From the NCBI GenBank assembly GCA_037178625.1, contig CM074141.1:2356001-2420000 (forward strand): 64,000 nucleotides of DNA. The letters run 5' to 3'. Source of the DNA: Skeletonema tropicum (Eukaryota; Bacillariophyta; Thalassiosirophyceae; Thalassiosirales; Thalassiosiraceae). Below are positions 1 through 10,841 of the stretch, piece by piece (position 1 is the stretch's first letter; each line of letters starts with the position of its first letter). The notes beneath the pieces are model-generated. The model was not told the DNA's origin, did not search any database, and worked only from the letters and a program-made list of their open reading frames with translations. The translations under genes were made by a program, and so were the position numbers.

Positions 1-1311
1 CAAATAACATATCACGTCCAAAAATTGCTTCACCAGGAGTAGCCTTGAGCACGGTGTGGTAAGTAGATCGAATTGCCCATGCAGCATTTGTGATAAATTG
101 GTCAATTCGGTGGCCATCGACGGTATCATCGTCGTCGAGGCCCGAGGTGCGGAGCATGTCGTTAAAGACTCCGTGAACTCGTTCTAAAATCGCATTAGCT
201 TGCGGATTCTTACTGGTAGTCGGCTTACGTCCAATCTGATACTGTTCACACAGATCCTTCAGATGCAGTTCGAATTCAGAACCATTATCACACACCAAAT
301 ACTTCGGGCGCGGATAACGACTTAACCAGCATTTATTCAAGAGGTGGGAAACTGTAGCGGAAGTTTTATCAATGATTTCTACTTCGACAGTTTTTCCTGT
401 CCGAGGACATTTCTTCTCGATCATCCTATTAGGGAGTTCGACTATTTCGAACCATCCAGTAGCAGCGTCAATCATGGTTAAACACATGAAATCCATTTCA
501 GTTCCATCCTTTGATTTAATTGTTGTTGGACCAATTAAATCGCAATGGAGCGTCTGCCATGGAACAACGATCGCATCCTTAGGAGGAAGTTGACCGTACT
601 TACGCTTGCGTGCCTTAGATTTCTGACACCTGGGACAATATTTACACAATCTACGGATTTGTGCACTCATGCCACGCCAATACATGACGGCGCCGATAGT
701 ACCTTCCATACGGTCAGTACCAGGATGTTGCAGATAGTGGTGATACCACATAAGAACTTTAGATTGCAGCTTCTCAGGGATGATGAGCTTCGGACGAGCC
801 GAAGGTCTGTCTTTTCGAACCAAGACAACAGTGTCGTCTATGATCATCTTCTGATTACGACTGTCGGCACCAGGCCGTTCGAAAATGTGCTTCATCTTTG
901 GATCTTCCCGTTGGGCATCTGCTATCTCCTTGACGGTGACTGGGTAAATTTCCTCGTCATCGGCTGCTGAATTTGCAAACACATGTGACATGCAGTCCTT
1001 TGGCTCTATCACATCTTCTCTATCCAGAACACACTCATCATCGTTTTGATAATGAGAGAAGAGAGAGACCAGCTTATTCCACTTGCGGTGAGAATATTCA
1101 GACCTGAAGTTCCCTTTGCTGTCGAGTTCGTCTTCTGGATGAGGGTTGATTTTTGGGCAATAATCTAATCGACTAATGGCATCAGCAACGGTATTATCAA
1201 CACCCTTGATGTACCTAATGTCGGCTCCATACTCATTGAGGAGTAGATTCCATCTCTGCACTCTGTCAGAGGTGCTGCCTAAGCTATCTCGAACGAGATT
1301 CTGATGATCTG
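1..1311 (-). pseudogene. Gypsy Pol, C-terminal half: RNase H end and integrase (partial)
   Basis: This frame is open from the element junction at 1311 to the window edge, and runs off it. It begins with TDHQNL, the continuation of the RNase H domain cut at 3969. An integrase zinc-binding domain follows (H and H in YHHYLQHPG, then CKYCPRC), then an rve catalytic core with the first Asp in HCDLIGP, the second in VCDNGSEF and the Glu in NAILERVHG. The integrase joins element cDNA to the host chromosome. No stop or frameshift was found. The piece is separated from its own 5' half by the 2.66 kb insertion, so a normal Pol cannot be made from this locus. Confidence 0.9.
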
Positions 1312-2154
1312 TATAAACAGGGGCGCGCAGAATGTGGCGAGCGTGGTGGTGCCTGTGGCGGGATCAGCGCGGGCCCTCGGGGCCTGTCCAGTTTTGTGTC
1401 ATTTGTAGTAGGTCATTGCACTTTGGTTTTACATTTACATATAGTCTTTTTACAATGGAATCCGGCTATAAAGTTGCTCTGCAATGACGTAGACATAGTC
1501 TTAGTGTATTTGGTGCATGGTGATGTTCTGTTTTGTTGTTATGGTATGTAGGATAAATTAGTAGAATTGTATTGTGCACAATTTTACCAATTCAAAGTGT
1601 CTTTCTCGTGCTTGACAGTTTCTCTGGATTCTTCGCGGACGTGACAAAACTGACATACTCAGCCTCCGCCCGGCGCTTCTTTTCGTTTTTTTGGATTTTG
1701 CCACGTGTCGCTTCAACTTCATCAACACGTCATTATGTACAGCTGAGGTGTTGGTTCTCATTTGTCCGGTGACGCATGCATTTACATTCATCGATATTGT
1801 GTCCCATTTGTGACAAATTCAATTGACAAAAATTAGTCCGAATCGGTATACTTAATTATTTCTTCATCTATCCGTGTCTGGATTCTTTCTCTGTCTGACA
1901 GCGTGTTCCTCCTGCTTCGTTGACAGCAAATCGCTTCCGTCCACATCTCGCGGTCGATCTATTATTTTTTCATTGCAATCATAAAGTATTGTGTAAACCT
2001 TTCTACTTCTTATCAATCTAAGTACACAATCATGATAATTGGCAATACCGATGCGCTGCTGCCGCGACGTCAGCTGTTGGATCTAACACTAATGGCAAGG
2101 GTTCTCGTCATTTGATGAGTAAACCTAGCGGCCGTAAGTGGCAGGCAAGCGCAA

Positions 2155-2622
2155 GTGCATCAAAGTCGGGCATCATCGACTGTGGCGGAGCTGTCTCATG
2201 TTGGACAAGAGCAGGAGACTAATGCCGATGGCGCGACTTCAAATGTTGGATGTAATGGCAATGGGTTTCGTCGTTTGATGAGTCAACCTTGCGGCCTTGA
2301 GCGTGTCGCATGTTCTTCGAAGTCGGCCGATGCTTCGACCTCATCTACTTTGACGGAGTTGTCTCACACTCACAGCGGACTGAAACGGGGGCATGTTTCG
2401 AAGGAGGCTTCAACTTCTAACTGGAAATGGTATGAATATCCTTGGGCTACCATCCGCACAAACGATCCTATCTTCCGATCCATGGCAACATTTGTTGTTG
2501 ACGAGAGTGAGAGAAAAAAGCTTGATAGCCTTCCTTTCAAAAACTATACATGCAGTCGTCACGCCGCCAAAGCAAAGCAACGAAGCTGGGTCCAAGGCCA
2601 AGTTCAAGTACCAATCCAGTGA
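2155..2622 (+). CDS. Hypothetical 155-residue ORF in element copy 1
   Basis: The ORF is identical in the three element copies. The first half is Ser/Thr-rich and low in structure (repeated short words like VAELSHVGQ and LTELSHTHS). The second half is more globular, with NWKWYEYPW and DPIFRSMATF. I recognise no family. It sits about 215 bp before the PIF1-like frame and could be an upstream exon of the same transcript, or a captured host sequence. Conservation between copies only reflects recent copying, so it is weak evidence of coding. Confidence 0.3.
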   Translation: MHQSRASSTVAELSHVGQEQETNADGATSNVGCNGNGFRRLMSQPCGLERVACSSKSADASTSSTLTELSHTHSGLKRGHVSKEASTSNWKWYEYPWATIRTNDPIFRSMATFVVDESERKKLDSLPFKNYTCSRHAAKAKQRSWVQGQVQVPIQ

Positions 2623-2837
2623 GTTTTGTTCCGCGGAAAGTTGTTCTTGTGTTGTGTCTCTAAATACTTTCACAGACTAACACTAACACAACCACAACAC
2701 AATACATAAAATCGTTCACTGCACAATTTTACCAATTCACCAGCTTGTCATGTACATGTATCATTGTGCTGCAAAAACACTACTAACTCGTTTTATTTGC
2801 ATACCGATGCAAATGCATCCTTCCAATTCCAACGTAA

Positions 2838-3458
2838 TGCGCACAGCACGTGCCCATCCCTCCCTACGAGCAGATTTGCAACAAGGGATGCTACACCGCA
2901 TTATTCATGCCATTGCAAATCGCTTACGCCATCACCATTCACCGCTGTCAAGGACTTGAAGCTGGATTCGACGAAGGAGACCGCTGGAACCGAATGATAT
3001 TAGATCCGTCAGATGAGTTGTGGGAGATTAGCAAGAACCTTGGGACATTGTACGTGGCAACTAGCAGAGGCAAAACACTTGGTTCCAAAGATCAAGCATA
3101 CCCAACGGACAGTGCCATATACTGGACGGGAAACAGCGTTTCAACGAACCGAATTAAAAATTGCAAGAGAAAGCAAAATGGGCAGCTCTGCGAATCATAC
3201 AAGAAGCGAGCTAAGTGGGTAGAATACTTGGAGGGAAAGGCAGAAGAGACGAAGACGAGGTATAGCAAGAGAAAGTTGGAAGAAATCACAAAAACAACGT
3301 ACGCAGCAGCAATGAAGGGCGATTTCATCAAAGACAGGACAGACCTGACGGCCAGGATTACCGACATCATCACCAATCCAAACAAGAAGTGGAAAGAAGC
3401 GAAGAGGGATCACGAGATCCCAAGTGATTACTTCGCAGCGTCTGCATCTGGTGATTAG
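2838..3458 (+). pseudogene. PIF1/RecD-like helicase C-terminal fragment, element copy 1
   Basis: The frame opens after a TAA at 2835-2837 and reads VPIPPYEQ, then PLQIAYAITIHRCQGLEAG, which matches the C-terminal helicase motifs of PIF1 family proteins (usual form PLxLAWAITIHKSQGxT). YVATSRGKTLG follows, the analogue of the final motif with its Arg (YVALSR). A Lys/Glu-rich tail of about 120 residues ends at the stop. The Walker A and B motifs of a full PIF1 are absent, so this cannot hydrolyse ATP alone. There is no ATG near the motif start. An AG just before CACGTGCCC could be a splice acceptor, making this a last exon. Helitrons carry a Rep-helicase ending in this way. Confidence 0.65.
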
Positions 3459-3968
3459 TAAAATGGATCGCTGCACGATTCTACAAAAAAAGAAAATTTC
3501 TCACGACGATGAATACATCGACTAAATCCAGAGTCCGTCTGCATCAGGTCATTACATTAGTAAAATTGATCACTGCACAATTCTGCAAAAAAGACCATTT
3601 CTTACGTTGAAGAAATACAACAACTAAATCGACTAAAACCTGTGCAAAACCTGTATTTCTTTCTCGTAAAGACGGATTTAGACGCCAAAAAAGCGCATTT
3701 AGTACATTGAATTTCTCGCTTTCAACAGGTACTTCTCGCTTTCTACGTAGGAAACCATTCAGATCCTACGCTGGTAGGCTCTACTGAGGACTCTACGTGT
3801 CCCAACAGTAAACCTTCTCACTAAAATGCACATATGCTGATTCCTAGCTAGAACTCTGTAGAATAATTTGGCTGAAAAAATCTGAATTTCCCACCTGTAA
3901 TAGAAGGGCACCTGCGGCCCCCTATTACGCTGCTCTGCACTCCATGAACGGGGGCCCCGAGGGCCGAT

Positions 3969-5964
3969 AAATCACCAGCTTCTGTCCAAGCAGCATACCT
4001 TTGAATTCTTTCAAGAGTTCGACGATAGAAAGCAATTCAAGTTCCGTCACAGTGTACTTCATTTGCGCGGCAGTTAACTTCCGGCTGAAAAAGGCAATGG
4101 GACGGTTATTTTGCGTAATCACTCCCCCAAGCTGGCGAGTTGAAGCATCAGTAAAGATAGTGAACTCTTCACCGAAGTTCGGGTAGGCCAGGATAACATC
4201 TCGGGCGATTACCTTCTTGATCTCATCAAAAGCATCCTGATGAACCTGCTCCCACCGCCACGGCGGCTTCTTTTTGGTAGAGCGTTTAGTGGTTCCACAT
4301 TCTCCAACTAGATCAGTGAGTGGAGCGAGGAGCTGTGTTCTTGACACCCACAAGTCACGGTAATACTGAATAATACCGAGGCAACGTCGAAGATCTTTCA
4401 CGTTACGAGGTGGTTTGAGAGCAAGGATAGCGGCGACTTTGGAATGTTGTGGTGCAATTCCTTGTTTGGTGAGATGATACCCAAGGTAATCAATCTCTAC
4501 GGCTGCGAATTTACTTTTGGCTGCGTTGACTTGCAGACCAGCATCGCTTAATTTTTGTAATACCACGTCGAGTTTCTCCAGGTGGTCTTCAAAGGTTCCT
4601 TTGGATAGGCAGAGCAAATCATCAATGTAAGCCTGCACGTAGTCCAACTCAGCAAAGAGTGAACTCATTTTACTTTGGAAGATGTCCGGGCTACAAGCAA
4701 CTCCCATTGGAAGTCTTTTGTACCTGTAAATTCCCCAAGGAAATACAATGGCGCAAATCTTCATCGTCTCGAGATCAAGCTTCAAATGGTAATATCCCAT
4801 ATTGAGATCAATCGCTGAGGCAAAAGTAAAGCCTTCCATCTGTTGCAACATACCCGATACCTTAGGAAGCGGGAAGGGGCGTCGCACTAGCGCTTTGTTA
4901 AGCTGGCGGAAGTCGGAGAGGAAGCGGACTGTGCCGTCTGACTTAGGAATAATAAAAGATGGACTGAGCCAGTCTGCTTGTTGTACCTGCTCCAGAACTC
5001 CTATATCAATTAAGCGTTGAAGTTCTTTCATAATTGTTGCTTTGTGTATCTGTGGGACATCAAACGGTCTACCACGGAACGGTTTCACATCTGGCTTAAG
5101 CTCAAAATGGACTTCCTCACCTTTCCATTCTCCGAGAGATCCGCTAAACATCTTCTCATGTTTCTTGAGTAAGTTGAGTAGTTGAAGTCTCTGCATTCTG
5201 GAGAGATGAGAGCAATTTTCATCGACGATCTTTTCTAGATCGGCGGCTTCATACTTGGCATCCAAAATCTTGACGGCTCTGTCAGTCTCCTCCTTGGTTG
5301 ACTGAGGCTCTAGGGCTTCATTATAGATGTTCATCAAGACGTTTTCATCTTTGAATTCGTCCTTGTTTTTCATAGGACGGGAGATGCCATCAATTTCAAG
5401 GACTTTCTCTTTGAAATGCATAGTAACTCCCCAAGCATGAAGGGTTTTAACACCAATAATGGCGTCGTATTGAACGCTCCTCCTGTTGTGGATGCGTCTG
5501 ATGTCAGCAGTACAAGACATAATCTTACTTTGAGAATACTCCGGAAGCAAGAAAGATAGTTCTGCGACTTCACTTGTGTTGAACTGGCCATTGGACGTAG
5601 TCCACACATTTGGATGAGCTAGAGGTATAGGGTCAAAAGCCTTTACTTCTTCATCGGGCAGAAAGATGATGTCATCATCTGCACCGGAGTCAAGTAATAA
5701 AACCAAGGGGCGTGAGTTACGGTTTCCCTTCTTGGTCAGGGACGCTGCGACAACAACAGTCTTAAGTCCATTTCCCCTGATTACTTTTTGACGAAGCGAT
5801 GCGTGCATGTCTTTTACACCGCTCCAATCGGGTATGACACCTCCTTTAATCTGCGAATGGTCAAGGTTATACAAATCAAAATCGATAGTATTAGGTTTCC
5901 TTCGTTTAACTGAACGTTCATAAGAATCAGATTCATTATTTAGTTTTATGTTTTTATTTTCCAT
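3969..5964 (-). pseudogene. Gypsy Pol, N-terminal half: protease, reverse transcriptase, RNase H start
   Basis: Read from ATG 5964. A retropepsin-type aspartic protease has its active-site DSGA at about residues 92-95. The reverse transcriptase spans about residues 290-500, with YIDDL at 446-450 as the catalytic pair. RNase H starts at about residue 600 with FTIFTDAS. The frame is broken after LVIY (residue 666) by the 2.66 kb element, and only about 13 foreign residues follow before a stop. The natural continuation resumes at 1311. The frame is the same as that of Gag, with a single TGA between them and seven sense codons before this ATG. A Gag-Pol fusion by readthrough is therefore possible, and the ATG may not be the true start. 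Confidence 0.93.
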
Positions 5965-5985
5965 TCGAGTGTCGGACCCAATGAT

Positions 5986-7638
5986 TCAATAGTCATCTCG
6001 ACGGCGATAGCTACGGCTGCGTCGATGGTATTCAGGACTACGAGAGCGAGACCTAGAGCGAGAACGAGAGCGCTCACGTCGGTCATGCCTGTAATGATCA
6101 CGACCGCCACCACCAGAACGCATGTCTCTGAGTGCGGCTGCAATTTCGCTTTTGATGAGGTCCTTCACAGATCCTTCTTCTTTTTCGTGATCGCGTAGTT
6201 GACGGTTTTCACCATCACGCCTCTTCTTTTGACCATTGACTTCGTAGTTGCGGCATTTATTCGTAGGATGGGTAAACCAAGCGTTGACTCCATTCTTCTG
6301 ACAGTTGCCACACCCACCTTCTTTGGGATTTTCAGGCGTAGGTTTAGTACTTGGATTGCCACCACCACCACCTCCACCGCCACCTCCACCATTCTTCTTC
6401 TGGTTTCTAGGGTTGGGGTTGGAAGCTCCGTTCTTGGTAGACTTATCCTTTTCGTTTGAAGCGCGTTGGGTCTTCTGCTGAACCAAGATGGCGTCAATGC
6501 GAGCGACCAAAGGCTCCAGCTCTGTTTCAAGTGGACGATTTGGAGACGTCACTCGAAGAGAATCCCTAACCTCTCTGGGCATGCTGGCCAAGACAATCTT
6601 GCACAGCTCCACTTCGTTGTAGGGAACGTTGGCACGTGGAATACTATCGTTGTCCGCGTACTGTTCATCATCTTTGTAGGTGGTAAGGAGAAATAGATAT
6701 TGATTGATTGCTGTGATCATCCCTACCCACTCCTTGCATGTGAATGCACGATGGAATTTAATGTTGGATTCCAAGTAGCTTCTGGTTGCTTCCGCGAGGC
6801 CGTAACCATGTTGCTCGACTAACAATAAATTAGCGCACTTGAGAATATCCTTAAGAGTTTTCAAACGAGGCCCTGTTTCTGTTTGAGTGCAGAGCATCGC
6901 TTTACGACACATCACGTAGTCTGATGTTTCGTCTTTGTCATCGAAGACCGTCCCTGTGTAAGACATCAGAGGGATCATTATTTTGGAAGAGTCCATGGCG
7001 TCCTTGCAAAATGCATGGTTGACTGCCCTCCACTTCGTCACTTGGTGCGGCGCACCCTGATTGAAGTAGTTGTCGATGATGACAGCGAATTTCTTATCGA
7101 AATGACCCATGAGCTTTCCAAGCATACCTCCTGCACGTTCTGCATTATCATTCAGAGAGTTCACATGATGGCTGATTTGCTTTTTATGCTGCGATAGTGT
7201 CTTTTTCAATTCGTCGATGTCCTTCTTAGCGAGAGGATCACCGGTGATACCGTTGAATTTGTTTGCGATGTCGGCTTCTAGCTCGGACGCTTTTTGTTGA
7301 TTGAAGATGAGTTGAGTCATGAGCTTCTTCTCGTGGTCGTCCCAACCAAGCTCGAAGATTAGACTTTCATATTCGATGAGTTTGAGTACCATGTAGGTGT
7401 GTTGTCCAACATTGTGTGGAAGGGAATAGTACGTTACCGTAGTTTTGGCATGATTAGTTGATCCGCCATCGATAGTCCATTTCCGACCATTGGCAATCTT
7501 GGCAACTGGAAAGATGGGAAAGACGACTTTGTCTTTATCCTCGATGTATCCACGAGTTACCTGAGATTCTTTTGGCCGTTTGTCCTCGGTGAGAGTGTTG
7601 TAGGCCAAGTAAATCGATGCTAATTCATTTTGCGACAT
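5986..7638 (-). CDS. Gypsy Gag polyprotein
   Basis: The 550-residue product is the structural protein that would package element RNA. The N-terminal two thirds is a mostly helical capsid-like region without obvious motifs. Then come a Gly run (encoded near 6360-6390), a variant zinc knuckle CGNC-x10-H-x4-C (longer than the usual CX2CX4HX4C), a charged segment, and an RS-repeat tail of alternating Arg and Ser ending RRRDDY. The RS tail resembles SR splicing factors and could bind RNA. The start is the first ATG of the open frame, about 35 nt inside the putative LTR edge. Assignment rests on position before protease-RT and on the knuckle. The capsid fold itself was not recognised from sequence. 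Confidence 0.85.
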   Translation of the reverse strand: MSQNELASIYLAYNTLTEDKRPKESQVTRGYIEDKDKVVFPIFPVAKIANGRKWTIDGGSTNHAKTTVTYYSLPHNVGQHTYMVLKLIEYESLIFELGWDDHEKKLMTQLIFNQQKASELEADIANKFNGITGDPLAKKDIDELKKTLSQHKKQISHHVNSLNDNAERAGGMLGKLMGHFDKKFAVIIDNYFNQGAPHQVTKWRAVNHAFCKDAMDSSKIMIPLMSYTGTVFDDKDETSDYVMCRKAMLCTQTETGPRLKTLKDILKCANLLLVEQHGYGLAEATRSYLESNIKFHRAFTCKEWVGMITAINQYLFLLTTYKDDEQYADNDSIPRANVPYNEVELCKIVLASMPREVRDSLRVTSPNRPLETELEPLVARIDAILVQQKTQRASNEKDKSTKNGASNPNPRNQKKNGGGGGGGGGGGNPSTKPTPENPKEGGCGNCQKNGVNAWFTHPTNKCRNYEVNGQKKRRDGENRQLRDHEKEEGSVKDLIKSEIAAALRDMRSGGGGRDHYRHDRRERSRSRSRSRSRSPEYHRRSRSYRRRDDY

Positions 7639-7672
7639 GATAATGATCAGTCCTTCTGATATTTCACCAGGA

Positions 7673-8170
7673 TGGAAGATTCTTCTCGTTTCGAGGTATC
7701 TGGTAGCTTTCTGCGGTGCTTGTCGACGAGAGCACTTGTTATTTTAAAATAATGACACAGGCTAATAGATGTGTAATGACAACGACGATGAATACAGTAT
7801 TAATTTACGTATTTGGAGCAGTTGTGTGCTCTTCGAAGGAGAGAGCTGCTGCTAGCGGTTGAGCTTGCTCATGGAAGATGAGTGACTCGGAGCTACAGGA
7901 CAGAATCGTACTAATTCCAAGACGTAGAACTTTAGTAACGATTCACGAGGCTGACTACTTCCACGTAGTCAGAATCCCAGGCGGCATGCGTCAGGCATAG
8001 AGATCTCGATAAGCGATAGCTTAGCGAGCACGTATCCGTATGGTCACAGATACATACGTACCTAAAGGTAGTATGCTACTTGACTATTACACCTTGATCA
8101 AGCAGCACTAAGTGTGAGCGAAATGTGTAGTAACTCCCAATTGTTGCTTCTCCGTGTAGCACACGCGACA
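7673..8170 (-). repeat. Putative 5' LTR of the gypsy element
   Basis: This non-coding stretch lies between the Gag start and copy 2 of the 2.66 kb element. On the minus strand it can be delimited as TGTCGCG...CTTCCA, about 498 bp. A TGG-initiated stretch (TGGTGAAATATCAG) follows three bases later and could be a primer-binding site, although I could not match it to a tRNA. The partner LTR is outside the window, so the borders are inferred only from TG/CA ends and position. Confidence 0.5.
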
Positions 8171-9026
8171 ATCCTATCCCCAATATAAACAGGGGCGCGC
8201 AGAATGTGGCGAGCGTGGTGGTGCCTGTGGCGGGATCAGCGCGGGCCCTCGGGGCCTGTCCAGTTTTGTGTCATTTGTAGTAGGTCATTGCACTTTGGTT
8301 TTACATTTACATATAGTCTTTTTACAATGGAATCCGGCTATAAAGTTGCTCTGCAATGACGTAGACATAGTCTTAGTGTATTTGGTGCATGGTGATGTTC
8401 TGTTTTGTTGTTATGGTATGTAGGATAAATTAGTAGAATTGTATTGTGCACAATTTTACCAATTCAAAGTGTCTTTCTCGTGCTTGACAGTTTCTCTGGA
8501 TTCTTCGCGGACGTGACAAAACTGACATACTCAGCCTCCGCCCGGCGCTTCTTTTCGTTTTTTTGGATTTTGCCACGTGTCGCTTCAACTTCATCAACAC
8601 GTCATTATGTACAGCTGAGGTGTTGGTTCTCATTTGTCCGGTGACGCATGCATTTACATTCATCGATATTGTGTCCCATTTGTGACAAATTCAATTGACA
8701 AAAATTAGTCCGAATCGGTATACTTAATTATTTCTTCATCTATCCGTGTCTGGATTCTTTCTCTGTCTGACAGCGTGTTCCTCCTGCTTCGTTGACAGCA
8801 AATCGCTTCCGTCCACATCTCGCGGTCGATCTATTATTTTTTCATTGCAATCATAAAGTATTGTGTAAACCTTTCTACTTCTTATCAATCTAAGTACACA
8901 ATCATGATAATTGGCAATACCGATGCGCTGCTGCCGCGACGTCAGCTGTTGGATCTAACACTAATGGCAAGGGTTCTCGTCATTTGATGAGTAAACCTAG
9001 CGGCCGTAAGTGGCAGGCAAGCGCAA

Positions 9027-9494
9027 GTGCATCAAAGTCGGGCATCATCGACTGTGGCGGAGCTGTCTCATGTTGGACAAGAGCAGGAGACTAATGCCGA
9101 TGGCGCGACTTCAAATGTTGGATGTAATGGCAATGGGTTTCGTCGTTTGATGAGTCAACCTTGCGGCCTTGAGCGTGTCGCATGTTCTTCGAAGTCGGCC
9201 GATGCTTCGACCTCATCTACTTTGACGGAGTTGTCTCACACTCACAGCGGACTGAAACGGGGGCATGTTTCGAAGGAGGCTTCAACTTCTAACTGGAAAT
9301 GGTATGAATATCCTTGGGCTACCATCCGCACAAACGATCCTATCTTCCGATCCATGGCAACATTTGTTGTTGACGAGAGTGAGAGAAAAAAGCTTGATAG
9401 CCTTCCTTTCAAAAACTATACATGCAGTCGTCACGCCGCCAAAGCAAAGCAACGAAGCTGGGTCCAAGGCCAAGTTCAAGTACCAATCCAGTGA
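9027..9494 (+). CDS. Hypothetical 155-residue ORF in element copy 2
   Basis: Same reading frame and residues as the ORF at 2155-2622. No family recognised. Confidence 0.28.
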   Translation: MHQSRASSTVAELSHVGQEQETNADGATSNVGCNGNGFRRLMSQPCGLERVACSSKSADASTSSTLTELSHTHSGLKRGHVSKEASTSNWKWYEYPWATIRTNDPIFRSMATFVVDESERKKLDSLPFKNYTCSRHAAKAKQRSWVQGQVQVPIQ

Positions 9495-9709
9495 GTTTTG
9501 TTCCGCGGAAAGTTGTTCTTGTGTTGTGTCTCTAAATACTTTCACAGACTAACACTAACACAACCACAACACAATACATAAAATCGTTCACTGCACAATT
9601 TTACCAATTCACCAGCTTGTCATGTACATGTATCATTGTGCTGCAAAAACACTACTAACTCGTTTTATTTGCATACCGATGCAAATGCATCCTTCCAATT
9701 CCAACGTAA

Positions 9710-10330
9710 TGCGCACAGCACGTGCCCATCCCTCCCTACGAGCAGATTTGCAACAAGGGATGCTGCACCGCATTATTCATGCCATTGCAAATCGCTTACG
9801 CCATCACCATTCACCGCTGTCAAGGACTTGAAGCTGGATTCGACGAAGGAGACCGCTGGAACCGAATGATATTAGATCCGTCAGATGAGTTGTGGGAGAT
9901 TAGCAAGAACCTTGGGACATTGTACGTGGCAACTAGCAGAGGCAAAACACTTGGTTCCAAAGATCAAGCATACCCAACGGACAGTGCCATATACTGGACG
10001 GGAAACAGCGTTTCAACGAACCGAATTAAAAATTGCAAGAGAAAGCAAAATGGGCAGCTCTGCGAATCATACAAGAAGCGAGCTAAGTGGGTAGAATACT
10101 TGGAGGGAAAGGCAGAAGAGACGAAGACGAGGTATAGCAAGAGAAAGTTGGAAGAAATCACAAAAACAACGTACGCAGCAGCAATGAAGGGCGATTTCAT
10201 CAAAGACAGGACAGACCTGACGGCCAGGATTACCGACATCATCACCAATCCAAACAAGAAGTGGAAAGAAGCGAAGAGGGATCACGAGATCCCAAGTGAT
10301 TACTTCGCAGCGTCTGCATCTGGTGATTAG
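9710..10330 (+). pseudogene. PIF1-like helicase C-terminal fragment, element copy 2
   Basis: Same as 2838-3458 except Cys for Tyr in NKGCCTALF. It has the motif around AITIHRCQG and the Arg of YVATSR but no ATP-binding motifs. Confidence 0.62.
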
Positions 10331-10841
10331 TAAAATGGATCGCTGCACGATTCTACAAAAAAAAGAAAATTTCTCACGACGATGAATACATCGACTAAAT
10401 CCAGAGTCCGTCTGCATCAGGTCATTACATTAGTAAAATTGATCACTGCACAATTCTGCAAAAAAGACCATTTCTTACGTTGAAGAAATACAACAACTAA
10501 ATCGACTAAAACCTGTGCAAAACCTGTATTTCTTTCTCGTAAAGACGGATTTAGACGCCAAAAAAGCGCATTTAGTACATTGAATTTCTCGCTTTCAACA
10601 GGTACTTCTCGCTTTCTACGTAGGAAACCATTCAGATCCTACGCTGGTAGGCTCTACTGAGGACTCTACGTGTCCCAACAGTAAACCTTCTCACTAAAAT
10701 GCACATATGCTGATTCCTAGCTAGAACTCTGTAGAATAATTTGGCTGAAAAAATCTGAATTTCCCACCTGTAATAGAAGGGCACCTGCGGCCCCCTATTA
10801 CGCTGCTCTGCACTCCATGAACGGGGGCCCCGAGGGCCGAT

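Larger units (their letters stand above)
1312..3968 (+). mobile_element. Helitron-like (Helentron-type?) element, copy 1
   Basis: The same 2.66 kb block occurs three times, starting TATAAACAGGGG and ending GAGGGCCGAT, with unrelated flanks. It has 13-nt subterminal inverted repeats (GGCCCTCGGGGCC at 1372-1384, its complement at 3953-3965) and a 7-bp-stem hairpin (GTAATAG at 3897-3903, CTATTAC at 3922-3928) close to the right end. It carries a PIF1-helicase C-terminal fragment. The interrupted RNase H frame of the gypsy host reads Tyr-Thr across the insertion. The empty site can be rebuilt with no clear target duplication, though overlapping TA-rich bases leave a few nucleotides of ambiguity. 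A 3' hairpin, no target duplication and a PIF1 piece fit Helitron/Helentron. No Rep domain was seen, so this copy is non-autonomous. Confidence 0.7.
1..8170 (-). mobile_element. Ty3/gypsy LTR retrotransposon, partial, interrupted
   Basis: On the minus strand the order is putative 5' LTR, Gag, aspartic protease, reverse transcriptase, RNase H, zinc-binding integrase and DDE integrase core. That domain order (RNase H before integrase) is diagnostic of Ty3/gypsy rather than Copia. The distal end and second LTR lie before position 1. The element is split inside RNase H by a 2657-bp insertion at 1312-3968. It appears to have landed about 13 bp from another copy of that same insertion, within an ABC-transporter gene. 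Gag and Pol are otherwise open for long stretches, so the insertion into RNase H, not general decay, is what disables this copy. Confidence 0.93.
8184..10841 (+). mobile_element. Helitron-like element, copy 2
   Basis: Differs from copy 1 by one A>G (ctgcaccg for ctacaccg near 9763) and one extra A in an A-run near 10357. The left flank is 13 bp of ATCCTATCCCCAA and then the gypsy LTR. The right flank is the ABC-transporter gene. Joining the two flanks without the element gives DVM-LGIG in the ABC frame, so this copy seems to have inserted into that gene before the gypsy element landed beside it. Confidence 0.7.

Noticed and set aside
372..970. Plus-strand ORFs at the start of the window
   Set aside because: Antisense to the clear integrase frame on the minus strand.
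1558..1791. 77-residue minus-strand ORF in each element copy
   Set aside because: Short, basic and without a family; its conservation only reflects copying of the element. It overlaps another ORF on the plus strand.
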